Shown here: positions 20,192 to 31,321 of the stretch, piece by piece
How positions within the stretch are numbered: position 1 is the stretch's first letter
Layout of the letters: every line of letters starts with the position of its first letter
Assembly (NCBI RefSeq): GCF_003184185.1
Contig: NZ_QHJG01000040.1
Coordinates: 184 to 38,466, forward strand
DNA: 38,283 bases
Source: Legionella qingyii
GTDB taxonomy: Bacteria; Pseudomonadota; Gammaproteobacteria; Legionellales; Legionellaceae
Direction: 5' to 3'
The notes under the pieces: model-generated
Database searches by the model: none
What the model saw: the letters and a program-made list of their open reading frames with translations, nothing else
What the model was told of the DNA's origin: nothing
Program-made: the position numbers and the translations under genes

Positions 20192-21214
20192 AATGAGATT
20201 AAAATGATAAAATCAGTATGCATTATTAAATAACTAGAATTAAAGGTTTCTCGATGTGAGGTAGTATTCGTTTAAGTCGTAGTTTCGATTGTTTAAAAAT
20301 AGAAGAAAACTCATATAGAGGCGTTGCCGGTAATTAAATGCGAATCCAAAATTAACTCTTTCTAAAAGAAAATTGAGCTAATTTCATAATGAATTTTTTT
20401 GTTCCGAGAGAAGTAGGACGAGCAACTAAAATTGAAGGAGTATTTCCTAATTGCGCTAATAACTCCGTATTATTGCCTTTTATACCGCCTCACTAACGTC
20501 TTATAGACAACGTTGAACGCATATAACTCTCAGGAAAGGTTAAAGCTGAGCACGAAGTAATTAATTGCAAACTTTTGCGTCTTATTCACGGCGTTATAAT
20601 CTAAGTGTAACAAGATTTATAACCGCATTTAGACAAAAACTTAATAGGTCCGAACGTTCTATTTGGCTATTTCAACGTATAAGTCAATTTTTAAAAACAT
20701 AAAGATTTTACTCTTGAAAACAACGCGCTCAACCTTTTTTTTTTGCATTACATTTCTACGGCTAATTATATGGTTATTAATGTAAACATCCAGCGTATTT
20801 GTGTATCCATTTTAATAATATTAATTATTCTGTTTACCGCTCTCAATGTCACGGATTTTAAGGTTATATTGAAAAAAATCAAGGATTTTTATTTATTCAT
20901 ATATTTTTCTAAGGTTATTATTTAGGTTATTCTAAGTATTATATTCATAATACTTTCTCGTTTTATTATTAGTCCGATATATTACGCGACGATTCCCAAC
21001 GCTACCGAGCGTAACTTGTAGCTCAGTTACTTCGAGGTTAACATACAACAAGTTTGTTTTGCTATTTATTTCTTTATATTTGGGTCCAACCGAGTTGTTA
21101 TAACTTTATGCAGCATTACTAGTTTCGCTATTAGTCCGACTACCGGTATGCACGTCGGTAATAACAAAAAAGCCTACAGTGAAGGTATTCTTTTAATATG
21201 GAATTATTACTGTA
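20192..21214 (-). CDS. FUSC-like inner-membrane efflux protein (short form)
   Basis: 340 codons. The N-terminal half is a block of about six membrane helices (RMAISLIIALITTYF, ALYSLIIILLF, LIGFIIGIFLYTYLFLG, ILGTVTLAICLIN, VIIGILIGI). The C-terminal half is soluble and helical (FLTEYATLSVYLASLD, LEQCESNIAALI, LILYEEVKINEQDEE). This is one membrane/cytosol unit of the FUSC/AaeB class, which are usually twice as long, so the transporter may act as a dimer of half-units. The ATG (TTGGAG upstream) overlaps the end of the HlyD gene by 20 bases. Substrate unknown; aromatic acids are typical for the class. Confidence 0.85.
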
Positions 21215-22190
21215 TTGTTCAACGAGGTTGTCCGTCGCCTATTACAAACCCCAGTATTAGTAGCTCGAATTAGACATGACCTTTTGCGACTCCGTCTTCA
21301 TTGGTTAATAAGCATAGTAACCAATGTCAAACATCGACTCAGAACCCCAAACATTAAACTGCTAATCGTCGGGTTCGGGAACTATGATGGCAAGGTACCA
21401 TGTTAAAGCAGGGTTTCATGTAAGCCCCTTATTATATCTGGAAGCGAGGACAGAAATGGTATGCGTTTAGGTCGAGTCATTTTAAACGAACTTACTTTTT
21501 TAGTAGGCATAGTTGTTTTCTTTTATATCCAAATAATTAAAGTTACCCGCAGGGGTTCCTATCTATGTATAAAACTTACGCTGGTAATGAAACACGTATT
21601 TGTCAGCACACAAGATTTAATTGGAACCGTATTGCACAAAATATTTAATTGCTAAACTAAAACACAACATATGAGACTTATAAAGAAAGTAGGTTCGAAT
21701 AAACAACAAAAACGTACAAGTGAAACCGGTTTGACGGTGCTAGAAGTATAACGTTTAGGAACTGTAATTAAAGTCTATAACGGGGTCTAAAATTTTGACG
21801 GAATAAAGCTTCTATTAAATTCACTTAAGATAATATAAGAACTTCCATAACATACTCATTAACGAATAGAAAAACATTAACTATAACGTTCGAAACTTCT
21901 AGGAGAAAACGTCATTCTCAGAGGAGTTGATTGGATAATATTTACTCGAATATTCCAAGAACCTTTTGCCATTTGTTTCCGACAGGGAATACTTGTATAA
22001 CGAGTAAAAACTGCATATTTAGTCATTACATAGGTGACTGTTATCGTCGATGTCCTGCTTATAAACGTTGCTGTTTACGTAATAACCATTTGCCATAATT
22101 TTTCCTTTTTTTCATTATATTTTGACGTTCATTCCGATCCCTATTGTGTTGACATATTCCAAAATTGAAAGCTTCAAAAACACAATGGTA
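21195..22190 (-). CDS. HlyD-family membrane fusion protein
   Basis: 331 codons. Periplasmic adaptor joining an inner-membrane pump to an outer-membrane channel. One N-terminal helix (VVLSLALLAVLYYFFSFLI) is followed by VANIRPVAAIVSGYITDLYV with KNEQYVHKGQPLF, the biotinyl-lipoyl-like half motif. A coiled-coil hairpin comes next, then YAQSNGRIQNMYLSLGTPIE and a beta-barrel end (LPVGATCYVIIKV). The order HlyD then FUSC matches AaeA/AaeB-type pumps. The start lacks a good ribosome site. Divergent from the channel gene 74 nt away. Confidence 0.93.
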
Positions 22191-22264
22191 AAAAAATGCA
22201 GTCAGTACAATAAAAATACCTTCAGCAAATTAACGCGTAGGACCGGTGTGATTAATAAAATCAG

Positions 22265-23626
22265 TACTGTTCACGCGACCAACGTACGTACGGTTCGTGT
22301 TTTTTAAGTGCAGAATGCAGCTAAGGATAAGGATTCATAGACTTTCTGAGTTCATTAGTAGTACGTAATTTAGTCGAAGGAATAGTTCGAACCACCGTTC
22401 TAAAATTTCTGGGAAAAGAATTAGTTGAACATCTATGTCGCGAAGAAATGTTATTATTACACTGCTATCGGTTTGCTAGCTAAGTACAACGGGTACGACT
22501 TGATGTTTGCTAAGCGAATTTAACCGAAGGCCCCGACTTATAAAATTACCCAAAGAGAGTTCTAGGGCGAAATCCGTTAGGTCCCCAGAAAATACCACGA
22601 GATGGATCGATAATGGTTTTAAAACAACGAGAAATAAAAGTCGTTTTTTTTCGTCTTAAACAGAACGTTGCAAGATTTCGTATAATAGAACCACACGCAA
22701 ACTGCCAGTAACCTCTTCAATAATCATCAATAAAAAGAGATGAGCGTACCGTAGTAGTTAATCGCGATGACTTCGTTTAACTTGTCCTAATATTTCTTGA
22801 TAATCGTAGCAATCTTTATCGTTTTTTTGTACCTAATCGTTTATTAAACGTTAATAATTGAAACTGTTCGGTTAATGTCTCGTAAGATCCAGTCGTTTTT
22901 GTTCATGTTTTGTTATAATAGCGTTCACTCTTACGAAATGCAATGAATTAGTTAGTCGGAGGTCCTCTTTATTTAAGTTCGGTTAATAAATAATTGAATG
23001 GTTCATTTCGTCACGATGACTTATTCTAATTATGAGTTCATTATGAGGCTGCAGGCCTACATTACCACCGGAATTGCAGAGACGAACGTCGTACATCACC
23101 TCAGTTACAACGTCTTAGAGTTGAGGAAGGTCGGGATTGGGATCTAATAAAAACCCCCTTTCGCTCGAATTTACCGTGTAAATTCTCAGGATGTGTACGT
23201 CGTGGAATACCTCTATACATACGTTGTAAATTGAATAGAGGGAGTTATAAACCTGTTTAATAGTGTTCATTCCGCTGAAAATTATCTTCAGATCGCCTTA
23301 TATTGTTATGGTAGGTTTTACGTAACGCGGACTAACGATTATCATAGCGACGGTTAGTTTTCGAATACCGGTTTATATTACTTCTGATAGAGAGAGATCG
23401 TAGTAACTCCTTTTCTATAGTTGATGTTGTCCTGGAGATAGTATTTCCAGAATAGTCGGTATTACTAAACAATATGTCGTCCCAACTTTAATTTGTTGTT
23501 CTGATGTCTAATTGGTAATCGTTTAATCTTGTCAATAAATCAAAATAGTCGGAAATACTTCTTAATCGACGTCCATATAAAATAGTCCTCGTCCTGGACC
23601 GTCTAATATTAGGTTTTCACGGAATC
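22265..23626 (+). CDS. Outer-membrane efflux channel, OprM/NodT type
   Basis: 453 codons from the ATG at 22265. Forms the outer-membrane tunnel of the tripartite pump with the divergent HlyD and FUSC proteins. The family opening YQAWWQDFKDPFLNQLVDTA and the repeat halves with LRRPDVMVA (first half end) and YRLTISKLEQLF are clear. The first residues read MTSALVAC, a lipobox but with too short a signal. The real start probably lies a few codons upstream at a non-ATG codon, for example near 22247 after GAAGGT. As annotated the N-terminus is a minimum. Confidence 0.92.
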
Positions 23627-23818
23627 TGCGCGAAAGAGTCTAACATTGGAGAATAAAAAGGTCCGTTTTTAAAACTAAAAGATGGAGAACCTTATTATAT
23701 AAGAGATGTCCTTTGACTGATTAAATAGTCGTTAATGAACCAATATTCACGAAGTAAACAGAGTAATAATCCAAAAACTCAAATTTAAGACGACGATGAC
23801 AACCAAGGAAAACATGTA

Positions 23819-25321
23819 AATTGAATTTTATTACGGAGAAAAAAAGTAATATAAAACATTTTATATCCGCTTTTTTATGTACTATTATGGGTCAGGGTAC
23901 CGTGTCTGGGGCTCTTGTTTTATTATCAAAACCATTATTCCGTCTGAAAGATATCCTCTTACTTAACATAACCCTTATCGTTGGGTTCGTCGTTAAGAAG
24001 GCCTCTATCGTACACGGTTTCTTGACCGCTCTATGGTATGTGGGTATCGTTTCCGTTAACTAAAAAATAGTGTTATATCTGGATGGTACGAATTTGGTTA
24101 ACGTGACTGGGTATTAAGACGTTATCTTTACTCATATATCCAATTTCGTTATATCAACGGTAATTAATAGGGTCACCACCACCAGCATCGTCGTTTACTG
24201 TAGTGATTTTCTCGTTATGGACGTTCGCGTCATGGCCTCCGCTTAACTATCCCTTACCATTTCGCCCCTTTATAAAATATCTTTGCTCCATTAACCGACG
24301 GTTATCGATTCTATTCATTACCTAAGTTATAAACTATTACTCGACCACTTTGTCAATTTGGTTTGTTTAATACCAGCCTTAATAAAAGTCGTTTATTTTA
24401 ATTACACGATAAGTAAACCAACATCTATTGTTTTTTATGATGCCGAAGATGCTACTCGTCGTTTCGCTGGTAAACAAACAGTGCATGTTGTGGAAATTCA
24501 CAATCGCAAAAAGAATCTTTGGTATGTTAAGGATATGGTGTGGGACACCGCTACTAGCACGACCGTTATATTTGTACTCTTATCCGTTTATTTCAGTCAC
24601 ATATTTATCATCGATATATTCGTTAATTCGCTTTATACGAACTAAACCTATTAAATCTAACTAGAAATGGGGTTTACTGTAAAAGTATTTACCTTATCGC
24701 GAAACGTTTTAAATTTCGTCGTTAACTAAACGGCTGCTTCCAGTTCCATTCCTATCTTTCGCCTGGTATTGCCGAAAGTTTCTCATGACCTCGTTAATTT
24801 CAGCGATTATTACGCGGGTGTAATTAACGATACATTATCATTCAGTACCGGCTAAAACGAAATTACCGTAGTAGACTTATCTATACGCTATGGTACGAAC
24901 TTCTCCAAGGGTAGTTTTCCCTCAACCACCGTCCTTATTTACGTATTCGTCGTTATTTTTTTCATAGAGGGTCTCTCAAATGTCACATAGGTGATTAGTA
25001 TTGCTCGTTTATTCGTGTCCGGTTATCTTACGAAGGTTCTTCATACCTAGAAGATTAGGGGTGTTGTCATAGTCGGTATATGGGTGGATTGTACCCGTAG
25101 TCTATTGGGTAACGTACTCGATGAGGTTATTTACGTATACGAAACCGGACCGATATAGGATTTGGAACTCTGGTATGTCCCGCCCAATTTTTATTTTGAT
25201 TATACCACAAGTTACGTATATGTCTCTTAACCGAGGTCTTCCATTATTTATACTACAATAACCGAACAAAAACAGCCTCTCGGTTAAGTCCATTTATTAA
25301 GAAGTGTAGAACTCTTTAGTA
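23819..25321 (-). CDS. POT-family peptide:proton symporter
   Basis: 500 codons and about 12-14 membrane helices. Proton-coupled uptake of di- and tripeptides by the class (DtpA relatives). The N-terminal helix FWSQFSVYALNTILVL corresponds to the ExxER-bearing helix of POT proteins, but here it reads F-W-S-Q-F, so the usual proton-binding glutamates are not evident. GYLMPMLGGYMADTVVGIRR is the conserved G.(Y)..DT..G.R signature, and YYIAINVGALLATLIAPVL is the second hallmark (FY..IN.G). GAGGTAGG precedes the ATG. It starts 38 nt after a methyltransferase gene on the same strand. Confidence 0.9.
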
Positions 25322-25359
25322 AAAAGGATGGAGTGATAGGTTTCTATTAATAGTCTAAT

Positions 25360-26178
25360 AGTAAAAGACCGTTCTTGCTGTAGTTAATACACACACAGTA
25401 CTATCCCTTTTCACTTATAAAATGATTTTTCTGCAAATTCAGAAACTTAATTTTTATAAAAGCCATTGTAGGATTATCTATTTCATAACTCTTTGGTCCA
25501 AGGAAGTTATGGCTTTTCCCGATTAAGTAGTTATCATAAATCTCACTACCCATAAAGGTCTGCAACTACTCGCTACTGAAGTTTAACTACAACAAACTTA
25601 CGAACGTAGTTAAGTAATAACAAGCGTCGTTGTCACCACGAAAAATGTTACCTAAACATTATTACAGGTTGTTGTGACGAATTTTATCTCAGAAGACATT
25701 ATTTAAGCCGATTTGCAACAACTCGCTGACCTTTACTTAGTATTCAACATCATTAGTATCTTTTTACTGGTAAACGAGCGCAGTCATTAAACCGGAGTAC
25801 CTTATTTTGAAATTAGCCTTATATTCGCAATTATTTCACTCGGTCTTAATTTAGAACCGATACCCCGCCATTCTTAAACGAACGAACACGCCGCGATGGA
25901 AGTTACCACTAATCCCCATTACAGAGTGCCCGTACAAAATTGTAGAGACGTCTTTGTAGTTAAGGACACTTGAGACGGACACCGTATTGAACAACATCAA
26001 AAAAATTTTTACGCGGTAGCGGTTGGGGGTTTAGTTCATAAAATATTACTCCAAAGTGAGGGTTTATTTTTGCGAAGTAAACGAGTTAACGATGAACTAC
26101 TGAGACCGATTAGCGTGGTTTTGCTAACCGGTACCGTATCAAAAGTCGCTACAACAACATGTACCGGAAATTCCTGTA
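25360..26178 (-). CDS. SAM-dependent methyltransferase, class I
   Basis: 272 codons. Motif I is ILDLGVGDG at residues 47-55; the acidic residue ending strand 2 is in FTGIDVSAEMLKHAR, and SQDLILAHFINAY is the motif IV region. The C-terminal third (from about 170) is an extra, mostly helical part ending KRLFSKIFTFPYHDTHII. Substrate not recognisable; it has the layout of small-molecule or quinone methyltransferases rather than of nucleic-acid ones. Shares a leftward transcript with the POT transporter. Confidence 0.88.
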
Positions 26179-26642
26179 CGTTTTAAAGGACAAATTATTC
26201 CAAGCCATTCATATAGAGATTTACTTCCTTTAAACGCTGACCACTTGTTCCTTTTTAATTGATTAAGCAAAAAAACTGAACGATTAAAAATAAAACTCCC
26301 ATATAAAAGTGCACAAAAAGTTTTTTAGCCTGTACTATAAATGGGATTAACCCCCATTTATCCTCAGAGTAGAACTCCCATCTATTCATGTTTTACAAGT
26401 GCGTTAATTGTTGATTAAATCACTAGACTAACGAAAATCTACTCGGTCTAATTTTAAAAAACGTACTTTATGGTATTTTTCTCTATTAAATTGGCAAAAG
26501 AATTATGAGACAATTATTAGTGTCACATTTTAATTTGTGCATATCGTTTATAAAAAAAACAAAAATCAGCAAAACCGATAGTTCTTATGGTACCTATCGC
26601 AAGACACCTCCTTATCTATCGACGAAACAATCCCTCTAAAAA
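26179..26642. other. 464-nt leader and spacer ahead of csrA
   Basis: AT-rich, no gene found in any frame of the corrected molecule. It separates the leftward methyltransferase from csrA and must carry promoters for both. TTGACT at 26274 has a TATATT 21 bases later, too far for a standard promoter. The long leader suits a post-transcriptionally regulated gene. Confidence 0.5.
26593..26635 (+). promoter_or_regulatory. Cluster of GGA motifs in the csrA leader
   Basis: GGA triplets at 26593, 26607, 26610 and 26633 lie within 50 bases of the csrA start; the last is part of the ribosome site GGGAG. GGA in a leader is the core CsrA-binding element, so CsrA may repress its own translation as described for E. 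coli csrA. Pattern seen; function inferred. Confidence 0.45.
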
Positions 26643-26837
26643 TACAATTAAAACTGAGCCGCATAACCACTTTGGAATTAATAACCACTACTACAATTAT
26701 AATGGCACGATCCACATTTTCCTTTGGTCCAAGCGGATCCATAGTTACGTGGATTTCTACATAGACAGGTAGCACTTCTTTAAATAAATGCGTATGTTGT
26801 TCTTTTTGTTAGTCTGCTCAGACTTCTTCGTCATATT
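26643..26837 (+). CDS. csrA: Carbon storage regulator CsrA
   Basis: 64 codons. RNA-binding dimer that controls translation and stability of many mRNAs; in Legionella it governs the switch between replicative and transmissive phases. The protein opens MLILTRRIGETLIIGDDVN and continues VTVLGVKG-type core (here [20 protein letters not shown]) and VSVHREEIYLRI. RNA-contact residues L4, R6, R7 and R44 region are all kept. GGGAG precedes the ATG. Length and sequence fit the main CsrA rather than the divergent plasmid/ICE-borne paralogs. Confidence 0.97.
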
Positions 26838-26863
26838 TAGCTAAAGGAGCGTCAAGTAGGTCA

Positions 26864-26898
26864 AGGCTCGTGAATTTTTGCGAGCCCTGCTTGAAATT
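26864..26898 (+). terminator. Terminator between csrA and birA
   Basis: CCGAGC and GCTCGG pair around a short A-rich loop, with a T-run (TTTTT) a few bases further. It is placed in the 100-nt gap between two convergent genes. The stem is only six to seven pairs. Confidence 0.55.
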
Positions 26899-26937
26899 AA
26901 AAATATGTTAGGGGAGTATAAATCATTGAAGATTATT

Positions 26938-27918
26938 AATAAGTACTTCGCTGCATAGTGGACTGCTCTCTTTTACGAAACAAGGACTAAGTAGAACTTC
27001 ATAATTAACAGGATCGACTAATTAAGGTGTTCGTTGAGGTCTATCTCATAGATTTCTAACTCAATGAAATTAAAAAAAAGGTTTGTCTATTAGGCTAAAT
27101 AAGGTAAGTAGGTATTTCGTCAATTCGAGTACTACATATTTAAACCAATTTATCGCAAGATTTAACTATTAATCAAAACGTTATTCGTGTAATGCTAGTT
27201 TTATAACAAACCAATAAAGTATATTACTCGTGGTCCCGAATAGACCTTCTCCTACCAAAACACATAGTCATAACTGCAAATTCGGCTGAGGATACTACTG
27301 AACTTATAACGGTAATCTAAGTCGGTTATAAAGTTAGTTTGATGGCGTATTAAAAAACACTCAGGTGTTTTATAGTAAACCGGTAAATTAAAACTATAAC
27401 ATACTATGTAGATTAAGTAAATTGCAACGATTTTACCGGTTTGACCGATGGTCCGAATTAGGACTTTCAAACCAGTTCAGCATCAACTCTAAGGTCGCCG
27501 AGCTCGTTATTTATAAAAGTGGTTTACCGCTCACGGTCACTGCGGGTTTGGCTGGAGCGGGGACTCAAACTTAAAGTCGCGTTGTTTATAGATGTAATAA
27601 ACTTCCTCCGTTTAGAAATTCTATCGCTAAACATCTTAGTTACCTCCATTGATGTACGTGAAACTTACCTCAGTTAACACTAACGTTGCACTCTACGAGG
27701 TATTACACAAGAAAGAAATTGTTTTATTCACCCATCCCCTCGACTATTGGAACTACAGAATAGGAAAGCTGTCCCTAGGGACTGAGTTAATTAACTAATT
27801 AAACAAAGGTTTAACGGCTCGCGCATTATGGATATCGACGAGGGTTAAGTCTTGGTGATACCGTCGCAGGTAGCGGTTCATTGACATTATTACACTCAAC
27901 ACTTCCTCACTTCACGTA
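26938..27918 (-). CDS. birA: Bifunctional biotin ligase/repressor BirA
   Basis: 326 codons, full length. Makes biotinyl-AMP and attaches biotin to AccB. An N-terminal winged helix (residues about 1-60, GITRSAIWKQINQLI) implies DNA-binding repressor function. The ATP/biotin loop is GRGRFGR at 120-126 (usual GRGRRGR), followed by SPFGENIY. KWPND is at 178-182, and IIGVGLNVN is also conserved. The C-terminal SH3-like domain is DYLFGKKIKVTQSLDTLSGV then GINQLGQLIL. Downstream end faces csrA. Nearby accA is the carboxylase it ultimately serves. Confidence 0.95.
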
Positions 27919-27928
27919 ACTACATTTG

Positions 27929-28666
27929 GATTTTTTAGTTCAACAATAAAACGAGATCTACTTATTTAGGTACAGAATAGAGGGAATATCATCCTACTAC
28001 TGTATTGCGAGGTGACGTTCGCTGAAGTCCGTACTTTCTCGCATTAACGGTTCAGTACAATACGTTACCTAGTAAGTGGTTAACGAACCAACCGTACCTA
28101 TACCCTTGTGATTTTACAAATCAGCCTATACTTTCCGGATTCGGTGTTCGAAATTATTTCCGAAGAAAAACACGGGTTTGTACTTTCTTTTATCGTCCAA
28201 AATCTCGTTCTCCATGAAATTATTTAAGAAGTATAAGGACTAGTCTTTTATTTAAAAAGCGTTAGGGAAGTATCCCAGCTCGCCTTATAAAAAGATACAG
28301 ATGCGGGTACCCTTTCAAAAAAGGATGACGTTCATTACGGTTTAGGGGTCATACTGACTACAATTTAACGTCGAAACAACGTAATTACTGTAGCCCAAAA
28401 GGTACTCGTAATATCCATTTAAGGTCAACCAGGCCACTGCATAAATCTATTAAACGGTTATACTGAGAGTAGCAACGAGACCGCCATCTCTTTGCGGCAA
28501 ACACAGACGACTTTATTTTAGCAAGACGTGCGCGGACGAGTAGTGCTAAATTCTCAAGCATACGTAAAAATTTAAGTACACGATTTCTTTTAACGGTTTC
28601 TAGTTAAGCTCGAAGCAAATTCTGCGTCAAAAGACATAAATTTCCCAACTTAGGTCATTACTAGTA
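27929..28666 (-). CDS. 4'-phosphopantetheinyl transferase, Sfp type
   Basis: 245 codons. Transfers the phosphopantetheine arm of CoA to carrier proteins. Family motifs are FNISHTGDLALLAVG, GVDIE (magnesium site) and WAQKEAFIKACGLGL. The N-terminus includes IDLWQFSLA and the middle RRFSTARATMRVILANYL. The Sfp length indicates broad carrier specificity (polyketide, peptide or fatty-acid carriers) rather than the small AcpS form. Followed 11 nt downstream by birA, probably one transcript; divergent from accA. Confidence 0.93.
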
Positions 28667-28745
28667 TACGAAACAAACTTAGACCGTAGTTAACAGCCAA
28701 TTCCAATAGTATATGGTACTATAAATTAAGTGGTTTCTCATAAGT

Positions 28746-29699
28746 TACTCGGCTGTTAAAAACCTAAAACTCGTTGGGTAGCTTCTCAACTTAGTTTTTT
28801 AACTTCGTGAAGCGTACTATCCAGTACTATTGCTTCACTTAAATTCACTACTTTATCGCGCTGAAGTTCGTTTTACAAGACTTGATTGGAGTGTTCAAAA
28901 AAGTTTGGACCTCGGAACCGTTCAACGTGTTTACCGTTCCGTAGGCGACTCTGGTGTTTGATGTCTAATATAGCTTGCATAAAAATGACTGAAGGTCCTT
29001 GACGTGCCACTATCTTCAACAAGAAGTCGGGGACGTTAATAACCGCCGAACCGCGCAAACTTACCACTCGGCCACTACCATGAACCAGTAGTCTTTCCAT
29101 TTGCTTGATTTCTTTTCCATATGGCATTAAAACCATACCGAGCGGGTCTCCTCATAGCTTTTCGGAATGCAAACTACTTATACCGACTTTTTAAGTTTAA
29201 TGGACACAAATGTAAATAACTATGTCGACCTCGTATAGGACCCTAACCACGACTCCTTGCGTTAGTTAGACTTCGTTAACGAGCTTTAGACAAACACTAC
29301 AGTGCAGAATTTTGCGGTTAATAGACACACCATTGACCACTTCGTCCTAGACCTCCACGTAATCGTTAACCCCAACCACTAGCTTATAATTACGAGGTTA
29401 AACCGTAAATGAGTCATTAAAGGGGACTCCCCACACGAAGCTAAGAAACCTTTCTACGTAGATTTCGATCACTTCGACGTGCACGCTACTCCTAGTGTCG
29501 TCTATTCTAAGACCTTTTATTCAATTAACTATACTATCAAGGACTTGGTAATCCACCCCGAGTAGCATTACAACTACTGTACCGACGTGCTAATTTTCTA
29601 TAAAATCAATCGCTTAATGCATGAGATTTCTTTAATTGAAATCTCGTCAACCAGCTTTTAGCTATGGTTTTTAAATACCGATACCCCCGTTGTCTAATT
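28746..29699 (+). CDS. accA: Acetyl-CoA carboxylase carboxyltransferase subunit alpha
   Basis: 317 codons, close to the E. coli length of 319. Carries out the carboxyl transfer from biotin to acetyl-CoA, giving malonyl-CoA. It opens MSRQFLDFEQPIEELNQKI. Conserved blocks include [62 protein letters not shown] and VTGEAGSGGALAIGVGD. Its stop codon overlaps the start of tilS. Confidence 0.97.
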
Positions 29700-30993
29700 T
29701 GGAAATAATTCACGGCTCACCAAAAGAGCGGATTCAGTAAAATTATTTAATTAACATCCAAAATCACCACCCGAACTGAGTTGTCACGAGAACGTACAAG
29801 AACGAAGGGTGGGCCGAAATGAACGATTTAACCAGCGTCACGTACAATTAGTACCATAATCACGATTACGTAGAGAAACCGTTCATGTGACGGTTGTCAA
29901 AACGGTCCTAAATTCGTAAAGAAATTAATGGGTCAGTCACGTTAAACTAGCAAGACGATTACAACTTCTTCCACGCGCATAACGTGCAATACGGCAAAAA
30001 AGAAGAGACTACCGCCTTGTTCTAACGAACTAAAATCCCGTAGTAGATCTGCTAGTTCGTCTTTGTCATGAAAATGTTGATAAATCTCCCCGACCTTATC
30101 TGCCCAACCGGCGATACAGACTAAAATCAGTTGAACTTTATCCTTGTTAACGGTCTGGAAAAAATTTGGTAAGGGCACTCGTTAACTTTGTAATACGACT
30201 ACACGTAGTTAATTCAACCTAACTTCTACTCTCGTTAGTTCTATAGTCGATAAGGGCGTTAATAGAAGCAGTCGTTTATTATGGAAACAACGTTTCTTTT
30301 ACCGGACCTCAACAGCCATTATAACGTTCTTGTCGCGAAGTAACGGTTGTCCGCTTTGCTTTAGATCTGTATGACCGTAGAGTTCTATACCAAAACCTTC
30401 TATTATTCCTTCGTAATTGTTTATTATAAAATAAATAGTCAGGTAATTTGTTTGAGTCGGCACTAGCATAACGCTTACATGAATCTCAGACCAACTTCTT
30501 ATTAGTCCAGGTTAATGGAAGTTGCCGATGAAAACCCGCTAACTAACTACTTCATTAGAAGCGTCCAGATCTACGCCATGGTCTTCACTCAACCCCCCTT
30601 CATTGTCATGCAGCAATAGTTTTTATAAATATAAATCTATTTTTTTTGTATCCATGGAACTAAAGTAGACAACTTACCAGAAGTAAAGGAAACGGAAATG
30701 ACGAGGGACTACAGCCGTAATTAAATAACCGCTTTTTTTTGTCCGTCCCTAACCACTAAGGAGGTCTATGTTTTTATAAACAGGCTAAATCTGTTCCTCC
30801 ACTTCTCAAAAAAACCGTACCAGTCTGGTTTGCCAATTTTTTTGATAAGGTCCTTACCCCCTAAGGTGGAACCAACTCTCTCGTTCAAGGGAACCAAATA
30901 AAATTACTATTTGAGCGTCGCCATCAGCCAATACGTTACTCACTAAATAAAAAAAGATTTCTTGTAGGACTGCGAACCTAAAAATAATTAACT
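29695..30993 (+). CDS. tilS: tRNA(Ile)-lysidine synthase TilS (non-AUG start)
   Basis: 432 codons, the same length as E. coli TilS. Converts the wobble cytidine of tRNA-Ile(CAU) to lysidine so that it reads AUA. The PP-loop SGGLDS is at residues 24-29; HVNHGISANASLW, GHHLDDQAETVLLQLFRGAG and RPFLNHSRE follow, and the C-terminal domains are present. There is no ATG, GTG or TTG in frame upstream of the PP-loop region. The earliest credible start is ATT at 29695, six bases after a GGGG run and overlapping the accA stop. This makes the start codon AUU. Confidence 0.93.
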
Positions 30994-31060
30994 ATAGTAA
31001 CACAGACCCCCCTTATCTCTGAACTCAACTAAACGGAGGTCGGAGATAACCCCTAGGTTT

Positions 31061-31321
31061 AATCTTCGGATCTGCTGGTAAAAGATATAGTTTAGCAAGT
31101 AAACCCCGTTTCAGTCATAGAGCAAGTATACGCTAAAGGTAACGTAATAAGTGTAACAGGGATTAGAGAACACGTGAGAAACGGTTCGGTAAAACGAACT
31201 TCTTCTCTATAACTCTATTTTGCACAGCACGACAACCTGAAACACGATTAAAAAAAACTCAAAGCCTTTATTCTAGTTCAAGAGGTAGAAGCAAGTAGGT
31301 GAGCACACGAAATTGAAAGTA
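31061..31321 (-). CDS. Small unrecognised protein, 86 residues
   Basis: AGGTGA precedes the ATG. Very hydrophilic, with no signal peptide; it starts MKVKAHEWMNEDGELDLISE and contains QKKLAQSPTARHVLSQYLFF and a final ERFDIENGRLGF. I know no family. It lies alone, tail to tail with tilS and divergent (169 nt) from the YopJ-like gene. That gap may hold a shared control region. Confidence 0.75.

Noticed and set aside
20337..20395. Apparent frameshift cutting the FUSC-like gene at a T-run
   Set aside because: Recounting gave seven T residues, not six; the frame continues unbroken to the stop at 20192.
23627..23818. Gap between convergent efflux-channel and POT genes, examined for a terminator or small gene
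   Set aside because: No stable hairpin with T-run and no credible small frame; left unannotated.
27064..27066. Apparent in-frame stop splitting birA before its C-terminal domain
   Set aside because: It came from miscounting a run of A residues (eight, not seven) at 27070-27077. With the right count the frame is open through to 26938 and BirA is full length.
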